Assembly (NCBI RefSeq): GCF_030209445.1
Contig: NZ_JARVSD010000013.1
Span: 186,001 to 250,000, forward strand
Length of the DNA stretch: 64,000 bases
Direction of reading: 5' to 3'
Source: Promicromonospora sp. MEB111
GTDB taxonomy: Bacteria > Actinomycetota > Actinomycetes > Actinomycetales > Cellulomonadaceae
The notes under the pieces were generated by a model, which worked only from the letters and a program-made list of their open reading frames with translations, did no database searches and was not told where the DNA came from. Each line of letters begins with the position of its first letter. The stretch's first letter is position 1. This document shows, one piece after another, positions 43,339 through 52,149 of this stretch. The position numbers and the translations under genes are program-made.

Positions 43339-44022
43339 TCACACGTCGATCGGACGGCGGTCCTCCACCAGCCGCGACGTGTACCCGGCTGCCACGAGCC
43401 GGTCGAAGGCGCCCATCACGTCGGCGGGCACGTCCTCCTCGTGGGAGATGAACCCGAGCTCGGCGTAGAGCGTGAGGCGCTGCGTCTCGCCCACGAGCAT
43501 GTCGACGACCCGGTCGGCGTCGCCGATCGTGCGCACGTACGCGTCGAGCGACATCGGCCGGGACACGCACAGCACGTCGACGTCCGGCCAGACCATCTGG
43601 GCCGTCGCGAACGCGCGTCGCTGCTGGTAGGGGTGCGAGACGAGCAGCACGGAGGTCGGCTCGACCTGGTTCTCCGCGAGCAGCTTGCGGCTGTACTCCA
43701 GGTTCTCGCTCGTGTTGGTGGCGGCGGGCTCCACCAACATCGCCTCGGCAGGTACGCCCTCCGCGAGCGCGCGGTCGCGGTAGCCGAGCGCCTCGCCCTG
43801 AGGGAACGCGTCGACGGTGGTGGGCGCGTTCGCACCCGTGAAGACGATCTGCGGGAACAGGCCCGCGTGGTAGAGCTCGGCGGTGTAGACGGCCACGCCG
43901 AGGTCATGACCACCCAGTCCGATGCCGACGTCGACCGGCCGCGGCTCGTGCTGCAGGTCGTGGAACACCCACAGTGTCTCTACGTCCTCCCGCACTTCGG
44001 CGGGGATCATGACGTTCGGCAT
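43339..44022 (-). CDS. YdcF/DUF218-family protein
   Basis: A 227-residue DUF218 domain protein: DVGIGLGGHDLGVAVYTAELYHAGLFPQIVFTG, then ATNTSENLEYSRKLL and VLLVSHPYQQRRAFATAQMVWP, matching YdcF-like proteins that bind S-adenosylmethionine in the one studied case. There is no membrane helix. ATG 44022 (MPNVMIP) is preferred over one 54 bases upstream; ATG 44010 is also possible. Function unknown. Confidence 0.82.
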   Translation of the reverse strand: MPNVMIPAEVREDVETLWVFHDLQHEPRPVDVGIGLGGHDLGVAVYTAELYHAGLFPQIVFTGANAPTTVDAFPQGEALGYRDRALAEGVPAEAMLVEPAATNTSENLEYSRKLLAENQVEPTSVLLVSHPYQQRRAFATAQMVWPDVDVLCVSRPMSLDAYVRTIGDADRVVDMLVGETQRLTLYAELGFISHEEDVPADVMGAFDRLVAAGYTSRLVEDRRPIDV

Positions 44023-44211
44023 ATGACGACCATATTGCTCGGAGGAATGAGGGGCACAACCTGAGTGAGAGTGCACGCCCGGTTTCCACTGGAATTGCGT
44101 GCAATGTCACATTCATCGGGAACGCACCGCCGACGTCGCCCCTCCGTGTCCCCGGGCCCCCCGCACCGACATCCCATACGGAGACAAGGTAGCGGAACGG
44201 ATGAAACCGCC

Positions 44212-44499
44212 CTAGCGCGGGGGATCGTCGTCGTCCTCCCCCTCGCCGGCCGGCTCGGCGGCGACCGGCACCACGTCGTCCTCGAGCTTGCCCGAGAACA
44301 GGTCGAGGTACTGCAGGTGGAGGTGGTAGCCGGCCCCCAGCGCGATCCGCCGGATCATTCCGAGCGTCGGTTCGACCTGACCGGACTCGATACGACTGAT
44401 CGTCGACGTGGGCACGCCCGCGAGCACCGCCAGGGAACTCATGCTGAGCTCTCGCTCGGCGCGGATCCGGGCGATGATCTGGGCTGCGTTCGTGAGCAA
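44212..44499 (-). CDS. XRE family regulator divergent from the Wadjet-type operon
   Basis: A 95-residue protein with one XRE helix-turn-helix (ELSMSSLAVLAGVPTSTISRIESG and EPTLGMIRRIALGAGYHLHL) and an acidic tail (GEGEDDDDPPR). I prefer TTG 44499 because GGGAGG lies at ideal spacing; an in-frame ATG at 44526 is the alternative. A 16-bp inverted repeat lies upstream, in the interval shared with jetA. It may regulate itself and the jet operon; it also resembles antitoxins, but no toxin is adjacent. Confidence 0.75.
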   Translation of the reverse strand: MLTNAAQIIARIRAERELSMSSLAVLAGVPTSTISRIESGQVEPTLGMIRRIALGAGYHLHLQYLDLFSGKLEDDVVPVAAEPAGEGEDDDDPPR

Positions 44500-44548
44500 G
44501 GTGCCCTCCCGTCGACGCTCTGCCATCGAAACGTGCCATGACGCACGA

Positions 44549-44592
44549 CAGGGCCTGCCGGAAAGTAGAGATCTGTTTTCCGGCAAGCCCTG
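44549..44592. promoter_or_regulatory. Inverted repeat between the XRE gene and jetA
   Basis: CAGGGCCTGCCGGAAA (44549-44564) pairs with TTTCCGGCAAGCCCTG (44577-44592), 15 of 16 pairs, around an AT-richer 12-base centre. It is a good candidate operator of the XRE protein. A -10-like CTATAC follows at 44603-44608. Confidence 0.6.
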
Positions 44593-44705
44593 TGAGACCT
44601 GACTCTATACGTCTATGGCCGTCGCGGCGCAGCGACGAAGCATGTGTCGCCATGTTTCCCCCGGGGGTGCCGCACCGACACGTTGGCCTACTACTCTCAG
44701 CCCCC

Positions 44706-46223
44706 ATGGGTACTGCGAGCTCACCGGGCGACGCCGCGCCCCGGCCGGCCGCCGGGCACGGGGCAGGTCGCCGCGGCCAGGCGGCGCGCGCCGTGCGCGC
44801 CCTTCTCCAGGAGCACCCCGGGTGGGTGCTGCTGCGGTCGAGGAACGCCGCGGCCGCCGTCGTGCTGCTCGACCGCAACCTCGGGGCGTCCCGCCGCCGG
44901 CTGCCCGTGGAGCAGCTCGCCGACCGGATCGACGACGACGTGCCCGAGCTGCGCCGCGCCGGGTTCGAGCTGCCCTACTCGGGCTACTTCTACGTCTCCG
45001 AGTGGATCGACGAGGGCGTGCTGGTGCGCCGGCGCGCCGCCCCGCAGGCCGGGGGCGAGCCCGGCGCCGAGACGGTCGAGCTGTCGGACGGCGCCCTGCT
45101 CGCCATCCGCTTCGTCACCCGCCTGAGCAGGCCGCACCCCGCGGTGACGCCGTCGCGCCTCGGCGCGGTGCTCGACGGCCTGCACCGGCTGGCCGACGAG
45201 GCCGACCCCGACCCGGAGGCCCGGCTCGCCGCGCTCCTGGAGCAGCGTGCCGCCCTCGACGCCCGGATCGAGCGCGCCCGGCGCGGCGACTCCGAGGCCC
45301 TCCCGGCGGACGTCGCGGCCGAGCGGGCCCGCGAGATCCTGGCCCTGGCGGGCGACATCCCCGCGGACCTGGCCCGGGTGCGCACCGAGCTGGAGCGCAC
45401 GGACCGCGAGCTGCGCCGCCGGCTCCTGGAGTCCGACGGCTCCCGCGACACCTTTCTCGACGACATCTACCGCGGCGTGGACCACCTCGCCGAGTCCGAG
45501 GCAGGCCGCGGCCTGGTCGGGTTCCGCGAGCTGCTGCGGCAGTCGGAGCACACCGCGCAGGACGACCTCGGCCGCGTGCTCGACTCCGTCCACCTGACGC
45601 CCGGTGAGGCCTCCGCGCTGCGTCGCCTGCTGCCCACCCTGCAGGACGCCGCCGACGAGCTCACCGACACCATGGGAGTGCTCCGCCGCGCGCTGCAGCG
45701 GACGGTGCGCTCCGGCGAGCTGCCCGCCGAGCGCGCGCTGCGGCGCCTGATCGGCGAGGCGCAGGACGCCGCCCTCGCCGCGGCGCCCGACGTCGCCCCC
45801 GGCACCGAGCTGCGCCTGACCCTGCCGCTGGGCGCCGTGGCGCCCCGGTCCGTGGGCGGCCTCGCACCGCACAACCCCGGTGGGGAGGACGCCGAGGCGC
45901 CGCCCGCCGCCCCGGCCCTGCCGCCGCGGCCGGTCTCGCTCACGGCGCTGCGTGCCATGGCCCGCGACTCGGAGATCGACGTGGACGAGCTGCGCGGGCA
46001 CGTCAACGACGTGGTCGACCGGGCCGGCCGGGCCACCGTCGGCTCCGTGCTCGGCGCGCACCCCGCCACCCAGGGCGCCGCGAGCGTCGTCGGCCTGCTG
46101 ACGCTCGCCGAGCAGCACGGCACCCCCACCGGCGACCGCGAGGACGTCAGCTGGCGGTCCTCGCGCGGCGTCGCGCGCCGGGCCGCACTACCCCAGCACC
46201 AGTTCGAGGAGCATGTCCCGTGA
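44706..46223 (+). CDS. jetA: Wadjet/MksF-like protein JetA (DUF3375)
   Basis: A 505-residue DUF3375 protein: ALLQEHPGWVLLRSRNAAAAVVLLDRNLG, RLPVEQLADRIDDDV, GYFYVSEWIDEGVLVRR and a central coiled coil (about 180-260). JetA is the kleisin-like subunit of Wadjet, an SMC-like complex that senses and cuts closed circular plasmid DNA. ATG 44706 was chosen because a -10-like TACTCT lies about 10 bases upstream, so the mRNA may be leaderless; ATG 44652 is possible. The stop overlaps jetB (GTGA). Confidence 0.88.
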   Translation: MGTASSPGDAAPRPAAGHGAGRRGQAARAVRALLQEHPGWVLLRSRNAAAAVVLLDRNLGASRRRLPVEQLADRIDDDVPELRRAGFELPYSGYFYVSEWIDEGVLVRRRAAPQAGGEPGAETVELSDGALLAIRFVTRLSRPHPAVTPSRLGAVLDGLHRLADEADPDPEARLAALLEQRAALDARIERARRGDSEALPADVAAERAREILALAGDIPADLARVRTELERTDRELRRRLLESDGSRDTFLDDIYRGVDHLAESEAGRGLVGFRELLRQSEHTAQDDLGRVLDSVHLTPGEASALRRLLPTLQDAADELTDTMGVLRRALQRTVRSGELPAERALRRLIGEAQDAALAAAPDVAPGTELRLTLPLGAVAPRSVGGLAPHNPGGEDAEAPPAAPALPPRPVSLTALRAMARDSEIDVDELRGHVNDVVDRAGRATVGSVLGAHPATQGAASVVGLLTLAEQHGTPTGDREDVSWRSSRGVARRAALPQHQFEEHVP

Positions 46224-46939
46224 CAGAACCCGGCGTACCCGGATCCGGCCCGGCGCGGCCCGACCCGGCAGACCTCCGCACCGCGCGCCCCGGGCGACCG
46301 GCCGGCACGTCGTCGGGTGGCGCCCCGACCTCTGGCGGCGTCGCTCCCGGAGCCGGCGGCGAGGCCGGGAGCCATCTGTGGCCCGGCGATCACGGCACGC
46401 TCCCCGCGCCTGCGCGCCTCGCGCTGGCGCGCCTCGTGCGCGGCCCCTACCTCGCGGCCGAGCCCGAGCCCGACACCTGGCGTGCGCTGCTGGCCCACGA
46501 GGACGTGGTCCGCGAGCGCCTCGCCGACCAGTACCTCGACCTGGTGGTCGACGCCGACGCGCAGGTCGCGTTCGTGCGGGACGTGCCGGCGGCCGACGCG
46601 CCGCAGGTGGTGCGCGAGGTGGCGCTGACGTTCCTGGACACGGCACTGCTGCTGCACCTGCGCGCGCTGCTGCTGGACTCGTCGGACGGACGGGTGGCGA
46701 TCAGCCGCGACGAGGCGGCCGACCACCTCGCCGTGTACCGGCGGCGCGGCGGCGGTTCGCCGATGGACTTCAGCCGGCAGCTCGACGCGACGTGGGCCCG
46801 GCTGATCGAGTCCGGCATGCTGGAGCCGCTCAGCGGCGACCGGTGTGCGGTCTCCCCCGTGCTCCGGACCGTGTTCGGGGCGGACCAGGTCGCGGCGCTG
46901 AGCGCCGAGTACGTCCGGCTGGCGAAGGAGAGCGCATGA
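46220..46939 (+). CDS. jetB: Wadjet/MksE-like protein JetB (DUF4194)
   Basis: A 239-residue DUF4194 protein, the KITE-like partner of the kleisin. After a 60-residue Gly/Pro-rich lead it reads ARLVRGPYLAAEPEPDTW, VVDADAQVAFVRDVPAADAPQVVREVALTFLDTALLLHLRA and SRDEAADHLAVYRRRGG, the family's winged-helix pattern. It overlaps jetA and jetC by four bases each, so the subunits are made in step. GTG 46220 is set by the overlap. Confidence 0.88.
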   Translation: MTEPGVPGSGPARPDPADLRTARPGRPAGTSSGGAPTSGGVAPGAGGEAGSHLWPGDHGTLPAPARLALARLVRGPYLAAEPEPDTWRALLAHEDVVRERLADQYLDLVVDADAQVAFVRDVPAADAPQVVREVALTFLDTALLLHLRALLLDSSDGRVAISRDEAADHLAVYRRRGGGSPMDFSRQLDATWARLIESGMLEPLSGDRCAVSPVLRTVFGADQVAALSAEYVRLAKESA

Positions 46940-49900
46940 AGACCACGCACCCGTCCCCCACCGGGCAGTGGCGCCTGGCGCGCGTCGAGCTGGTCAACTG
47001 GGGCACGTTCTCGGGCCACCACGTGGTGCCCGTGCCGCGCGAGGGGTTCCTGCTCACGGGCCACTCCGGCTCGGGCAAGTCGTCGCTGGTCGACGCCGTC
47101 GCCGCGGTGCTGACCCCGCCCGAGCACCTGCGGTTCAACGTGGCCGCGGCCGGGACGGCCGCCACCGAGCGCGAGGCGGGCGACCGCGACGTCGTCTCGT
47201 ACGTGCGCGGCGCGTGGCGGCACCGGACCGACGAGAGCACGGGCGAGGTGGTGGCCGACCACCTGCGCCAGGGCGCCACCTGGTCCGGTGTGCTGCTGCG
47301 GTACTCGAACGGCACCGACGCCGACGACGGCACCGTGACCCTCGTGCGCCTGTTCCACCTGACGCGGGGCTCGTCGACGCCGTCGCTGCTGCACGTCGTG
47401 GTGCCGGGCGAGGCGGGGCTGCTGGACTTCGAGCGGTACGTGCGCTCCGGGCCCGACGTCGCGGGCGTGACCGCCGCGTGGCCCACCGCGACGGTGAGCG
47501 AGCGGCACGCGCCGTTCGCCGCGGCCTTCACCCAGGCGCTGGGCATCGGCTCGGAGCAGGCGCTGGTGCTGCTGCACCGCACCCAGTCGGCGAAGAACCT
47601 GGGCAGCCTGGACGACCTGTTCCGCGGGCACATGCTGGACGAGCCCGGCACGTTCGAGCTGGCGGCCCAGGCCGTGAGCCAGTTCGCGGACGTGGCGCGC
47701 GCCTACGCCGACATCGAGACGTCCCGGCGGCAGATCGATCACCTGGGCCGGCTCTCGGCGCTGACCAGGACGTACGACGAGGGGTCGGCGGCGGGGGTGC
47801 GCGCGGCGACGCTGCGCGGCTCGCTGGAGACCTTCAAGGACGCGTGGAAGCTCGACCTCGCCCACGGTGCGCTCGCGGGCGCACGGGCGGCGGAGGAGCG
47901 GGCGCAGCACCACCGCAAGGCCGCGGACACCGAGGTCGACGTCGCCGCGAACACCCACCAGCAGGCCGTCAACGTGCTGGGCGCGCGTGGCGGGCAGGCC
48001 CTGGCCACGCAGGCCGACCGCCTGCAGCGGGCGGGCGAGATCGCCGCCCTGGTCCGCACGCGGCGCGGTGAGCTCGCGACCGACCTCGAGTCCGTGGGCA
48101 TGAACATGCCCGAGACGTTCGCGGAGTTCGCGGCGCTCAAGGAGAAGGCCCGGTGGGAGCTCGGCGGCGCCAGGCCGCCGGCCACGGGCGCGGTGCCGAC
48201 CCTGACGGGTGCGGTGCCCGCCGTGGCCGCCGCGTCGACCGGCCAGGTGGCGGCCGTCGCGACCGGCGCCGTCCCGGCGGTCACCACGGAGGCGCTGCCT
48301 GTCGTGGCGACAGGCGGCGTGCCGACGGGCGCGGTGGCCACGGTCGGCCGGTCCCGCGCGCCCGAGGCACTGGACGGCAACATCCGCGAGGCCCTGGCGG
48401 CGCGCTCCGCCGTCGGGCAGCGGCACGAGGCCGTCGCCACGCGGATCCAGGCCGTGCGGCAGACCCAGACGAACGTGCCGGCGGCGCTCGCCACGGCCCG
48501 CCGAGCGGTGGCCGAGGCCGCCGGGCTCGACGTCTCGGTGCTCCCGTTCGCGGCCGAGCTGCTGCGCGTGCGCGAGGACGACGCCGCCTGGCGCCCCGTG
48601 ATCGAGGAGATCCTGCGCCCGCTGGCCACGCTCGTGCTGGTCTCCCCCGCGCACCGCGCCGCCGTCGCCCGCGCCGTCGAGGCCGGCCCCGGGCTGCGCT
48701 ACCGCGTCGTGGGCGTGCGCAACGACGCGCCGCGGTCCACCGACGACTCGTCGCTGGTGCACAAGGTCGAGGTCAAGGACGGCCCGGCGTCGGGCTGGCT
48801 GCACCGGCGCCTGTCCGAGCAGTACGACTACCTGTGCGTCGACGAGCCCGCCGGGCTCGACCTGCACGACCGCGCCGTGACCCGCGAGGGCCTGATCAAG
48901 CACGGGCCGGAGGAGATCGAGCAGCCGGTGCTGCCCGGTGTCGAGGACTGGGCGCTCGGCTGGGACGCCGACGACCGGCTCGACCAGCTCCTGGAGCTCG
49001 CGCGCGAGACGCAGGCCCGCCTCGCCCGGGCCGACGAGGCCGTGGCCGACGCGGTCGCCGAGCAGCGCGAGGCCGTGCGCCGTCAGCTCACGCTGCGGCA
49101 CGTGGCCCGCCGCGAGTGGCGCGAGGTGGACATCGAGACCGCCGAGGCCGACCTGACCGACGCCCAGGCGTCGTTCGACCGGCTGCTGGACGGCACGATG
49201 GACCTGCTGCAGGCGTCGCAGGACGTCGCGGCCGCCGAGACCCGGCTGGACCAGGCCCGCGCCGCCGCCGCCGAGGCCGCGGACGCGCTCGCCGAGGCCC
49301 GCGCGCACCGTCGCTCCCTGGAGCACGTGGTCGCCGAGCTCGGGGACGCGCCGACCAACGCGATCCCGCTCGCGCACCGCCAGGAGCTGGAGAAGCGCTA
49401 CGCCGCCGTCCGGAAGACGGTGACGCACGAGGTGATCGACGACGTCTCGCTGACCGTGTCCCGCACGCTGGACGCGGAGCGCGAGGCCGGGCTGCGCACG
49501 TCCGGCGCGGCCGAGCGGGAGATCGTCGGGCTGCTGGCCGAGTTCCGGCGCCGTTGGCCCGCGATCACGCGCGACCTCACGGCGCAGGTGGGCGACCGGG
49601 CGCGGTACCTGGAGGTGCTGGAGCGCATCCGGACGTCGCGTCTGCCCGAGCAGGAGGCCCGGTTCTCGGACCTCCTGACCGACCAGGCCCGCCGCGCCCT
49701 GCGCAAGCTCGCCGCCGAGATCCGGCAGGCGCCGGCGACGATCCGCGAGCGGATCGTCGGGGTGAACACCTCCCTGCGCCGGTCCCCGTTCGACACCGAC
49801 CGGTTCCTGGAGATCCGGGTCAAGGAGCGGCGGCCGGCGGCCGTCGAGGAGTTCCTGACCACGCTCGACACCCTCACCGGCGACACCGAGCCGGAGTACG

Positions 49901-51027
49901 AGGTGCTGGAGCGGCTGGTGCGCCGGCTCGGGTCCAGCGACCCCGCCGACCGCGCCTGGCGTGCCCTGTGCCTCGACACGCGGCGGCACGTGCACTTCAC
50001 CGGCGTCGAGGTCACCGCGGGCGGCATCGCGCTGGCCGTGCACGACTCCTCCGCGGGCCTCTCCGGCGGTCAGCGGCAGAAGCTCGTGGTGTTCTGCCTG
50101 GCCGCGGCCCTGCGGTACCAGCTCGCCGGGGCGTCCGACTCGGCGACGCCCGCCTACGGCACGATCCTGCTCGACGAGGCCTTCGACAAGGCCGACACGG
50201 CGTTCACCCGCACCGCGATGGACACGTTCACCGCGTTCGGGTTCCACATGATCCTGGCCACGCCGCTCAAGCTGCTGCAGACCCTCGAGGACTACGTGGG
50301 CGGCATCGGCCTGGCGACCTGCCGGGAGATGCGGGAGTCGCGCGTGGACGTGGTCCTGCTGGAGACCCCGCTGCCCGACGTCGACCCGGTCGCCACCGCG
50401 ACCCGGGGCGGGGCCGGCGGTGGGGCGGGTGCGGCCGGAGGTTCGGGTTCCGGCGGTTCGGGATCTGGCGGTTCGGGATCTGGCGGAGGTTCGGGTTCCG
50501 GCGGTTCGGGTGTCAGCGGTTCCGGTGGCGGGCCGACAACGGCGCCGCCGTCGCGTGGTGCTGGTGCCGGTGCCGGTGCTGGTGCCGCGGGGGCGGGTGC
50601 TCCGGCGTCGGGCACTCCTGCTGCGCAGGTCACGAATGGACCGGTGACCCCGTCGAGCGGGCCGACGCCGGGCCAGGGACAGCAGTCGACCGCGCAGCCG
50701 CCGTCGTCCGCCGGACCGGCTCAGACCGGCGCCGCTACCGCGACCACGGCCGCCACCCCGGCAGGCGACAACACGGCGACTCCGGCGCGCGGGCTCCCCG
50801 CGGTTCCGCCTCCCCCGCCCGGTCCGGCGCCGACGGGGCTCCAGCCACTGACGTCGGTCGCGCACCCGCCGGCCGCCCCGGCCGCGGCGGAGGCTCCCGC
50901 CGGGACGCCGTCGGACACGATCGACGACGGCGAGCCGGAACCGGACTGGTCCGCGACGGTGACCGCCGAGGAGTCCGACGCGGCCTCGCCCGTCGTCCGG
51001 ATGACGTCGCGCCGGCCGTCGCTGTAG
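46936..51027 (+). CDS. jetC: Wadjet/MksB-like SMC ATPase JetC with long C-terminal tail
   Basis: A 1363-residue ATPase. Walker A GHSGSGKSS is at 42-50; long heptad-rich arms follow; the head resumes with SGGQRQK near 1043 and Walker B LLDEAFDKAD near 1078. Two oddities: an Ala/Val/Thr-rich insert of repeated TGAVP-like units (about 416-475) in the first coiled coil, and about 210 residues of Gly/Ser-, then Pro/Ala/Thr-rich low-complexity tail after 1150. AAGGAG precedes the ATG. The expected next gene, jetD, is absent: after the stop come tandem repeats, then cofE on the other strand. Confidence 0.9.
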   Translation: MKTTHPSPTGQWRLARVELVNWGTFSGHHVVPVPREGFLLTGHSGSGKSSLVDAVAAVLTPPEHLRFNVAAAGTAATEREAGDRDVVSYVRGAWRHRTDESTGEVVADHLRQGATWSGVLLRYSNGTDADDGTVTLVRLFHLTRGSSTPSLLHVVVPGEAGLLDFERYVRSGPDVAGVTAAWPTATVSERHAPFAAAFTQALGIGSEQALVLLHRTQSAKNLGSLDDLFRGHMLDEPGTFELAAQAVSQFADVARAYADIETSRRQIDHLGRLSALTRTYDEGSAAGVRAATLRGSLETFKDAWKLDLAHGALAGARAAEERAQHHRKAADTEVDVAANTHQQAVNVLGARGGQALATQADRLQRAGEIAALVRTRRGELATDLESVGMNMPETFAEFAALKEKARWELGGARPPATGAVPTLTGAVPAVAAASTGQVAAVATGAVPAVTTEALPVVATGGVPTGAVATVGRSRAPEALDGNIREALAARSAVGQRHEAVATRIQAVRQTQTNVPAALATARRAVAEAAGLDVSVLPFAAELLRVREDDAAWRPVIEEILRPLATLVLVSPAHRAAVARAVEAGPGLRYRVVGVRNDAPRSTDDSSLVHKVEVKDGPASGWLHRRLSEQYDYLCVDEPAGLDLHDRAVTREGLIKHGPEEIEQPVLPGVEDWALGWDADDRLDQLLELARETQARLARADEAVADAVAEQREAVRRQLTLRHVARREWREVDIETAEADLTDAQASFDRLLDGTMDLLQASQDVAAAETRLDQARAAAAEAADALAEARAHRRSLEHVVAELGDAPTNAIPLAHRQELEKRYAAVRKTVTHEVIDDVSLTVSRTLDAEREAGLRTSGAAEREIVGLLAEFRRRWPAITRDLTAQVGDRARYLEVLERIRTSRLPEQEARFSDLLTDQARRALRKLAAEIRQAPATIRERIVGVNTSLRRSPFDTDRFLEIRVKERRPAAVEEFLTTLDTLTGDTEPEYEVLERLVRRLGSSDPADRAWRALCLDTRRHVHFTGVEVTAGGIALAVHDSSAGLSGGQRQKLVVFCLAAALRYQLAGASDSATPAYGTILLDEAFDKADTAFTRTAMDTFTAFGFHMILATPLKLLQTLEDYVGGIGLATCREMRESRVDVVLLETPLPDVDPVATATRGGAGGGAGAAGGSGSGGSGSGGSGSGGGSGSGGSGVSGSGGGPTTAPPSRGAGAGAGAGAAGAGAPASGTPAAQVTNGPVTPSSGPTPGQGQQSTAQPPSSAGPAQTGAATATTAATPAGDNTATPARGLPAVPPPPPGPAPTGLQPLTSVAHPPAAPAAAEAPAGTPSDTIDDGEPEPDWSATVTAEESDAASPVVRMTSRRPSL

Positions 51028-51045
51028 CGGGGCCGGACCACGCCC

Positions 51046-51241
51046 CTGACTCGGCGCCCGGCATCAGGCGAGTCAGCGGGGTGGTCCGACCAGCCTGCTG
51101 ACTCGGCACCCGGCATCGGGCGAGTCAGCGGGGTGGTCCGACCAGCCTGCTGACTCGGCACCCGGTATCAGGCGAGTCAGCGGGGTGGTCCGACCAGCCT
51201 GCTGACTCGGCGCCCGGCGTGGCGCGAGTCAGCGGGGTGGT
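51046..51241. repeat. 52-bp tandem repeat, about 3.8 copies
   Basis: Units begin CTGACTCGG at 51046, 51098, 51150 and 51202, an exact 52-base period with few differences. Each unit holds an inverted repeat CTGACTCG ... CGAGTCAG followed by GGGGTGGTCCGACCAG, so each can fold. It fills the gap between the convergent jetC and cofE. Serial terminators or a copy-number-variable repeat are both possible. Confidence 0.9.
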
Positions 51242-51247
51242 GCGCCG

Positions 51248-52042
51248 TCAGCCAGCGTCGCCGTCGGCGTCCGCCCGGCCGTCAGCCAGGCCGCGGGCGT
51301 AGGCCTCCGCCGAACCCTCGCGGAACAGGTCGTCCGCGCTGGCCCGCACCAGCGCGCGGGCGCCGGGTCCGTCCTCGGCGGTGACGTGCCGGCCCATGCC
51401 GCGCACGACGGCGACGGCTCGGCCCGCGGACTTGCCGCGCACCAGCTCGGACGCCGCGGCGATCTCGTCGACGACGGCGGTGACCGTCACGTTGAGCGGC
51501 CGCCCGTGCGTGTCGGTGCTGCCCCGCAGGTCGTCGGTCGGGCTGATGCCGGCGCAGCCGATCGCGATGTCGACCAGCGCGTCGCGCCAGGGCCGGCCGG
51601 CCGTGTCGGTGACGACCACGCCGATCCGCTCCAGGCCCAGCCGCTGGGTCAGCGCCGACCGGACGGTGCGGGCCGAGGCGTCGGGGTCCACGGGGAGCAG
51701 CAGCACGGTGCCCTCCGGGGTGTTGCTCGCGTCCACGCCGGCCGCGGCCATCACGAGGCCGAGCTTGTTCTCGACGATCCGCAGCGGTGGCAGCCCCGGC
51801 CGGGCGCGCTGGGCGACCACGCGGACGGTCTCGTCCGTGATCGCCTGCTCACGGTCGTCGGCGGCCACGACCCGGCCCTCCGCCTTGGACACGATCTTCG
51901 AGGTCACGACGACGACGTCGCCGTCACGCGGCCGGTCCTGCTCCTCCAGGCCCGCCAGGAGGTCGGCGATCAGCTCGCCGAGGTCGTCGCCGGGGGTGAT
52001 CTCGGGCAGCCCGTCGGGGGCCCAGACGCTGAGTCGTTCCAC
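51248..52042 (-). CDS. cofE: Coenzyme F420-0:L-glutamate ligase
   Basis: CofE adds L-glutamates to F420-0 with GTP. The 264-residue protein has [54 protein letters not shown] and [11 protein letters not shown]-type metal/GTP motifs in order. Start GTG 52042 fits the usual N terminus; the frame is open further up but with poor coding. It stands alone, without the FbiB-type nitroreductase fusion of mycobacteria and without fbiA/cofC next to it. With the proposed F420-0 importer at 18-21 kb it would complete F420 from a scavenged precursor. Confidence 0.9.
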   Translation of the reverse strand: MERLSVWAPDGLPEITPGDDLGELIADLLAGLEEQDRPRDGDVVVVTSKIVSKAEGRVVAADDREQAITDETVRVVAQRARPGLPPLRIVENKLGLVMAAAGVDASNTPEGTVLLLPVDPDASARTVRSALTQRLGLERIGVVVTDTAGRPWRDALVDIAIGCAGISPTDDLRGSTDTHGRPLNVTVTAVVDEIAAASELVRGKSAGRAVAVVRGMGRHVTAEDGPGARALVRASADDLFREGSAEAYARGLADGRADADGDAG

Positions 52043-52149
52043 GGGACCATCCTCACATCGACCAGCGGGCGGCCGTGCCGGCGCGATACCCTGCCAGGCG
52101 TTCGTCACAATTGTCTGTTTGATACCGCGATCGATGGGGGAAACGTCCG

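Noticed and set aside
46447-50865. A 1472-codon open frame on the reverse strand opposite jetC
   Set aside because: It mirrors the third-codon GC bias of jetC, has arginine/glycine-rich text with no domain, and the forward frame carries all SMC motifs.
51046-51241. The tandem repeat as a small CRISPR array
   Set aside because: The repeat is head-to-tail with no unique spacers and there is no cas gene.
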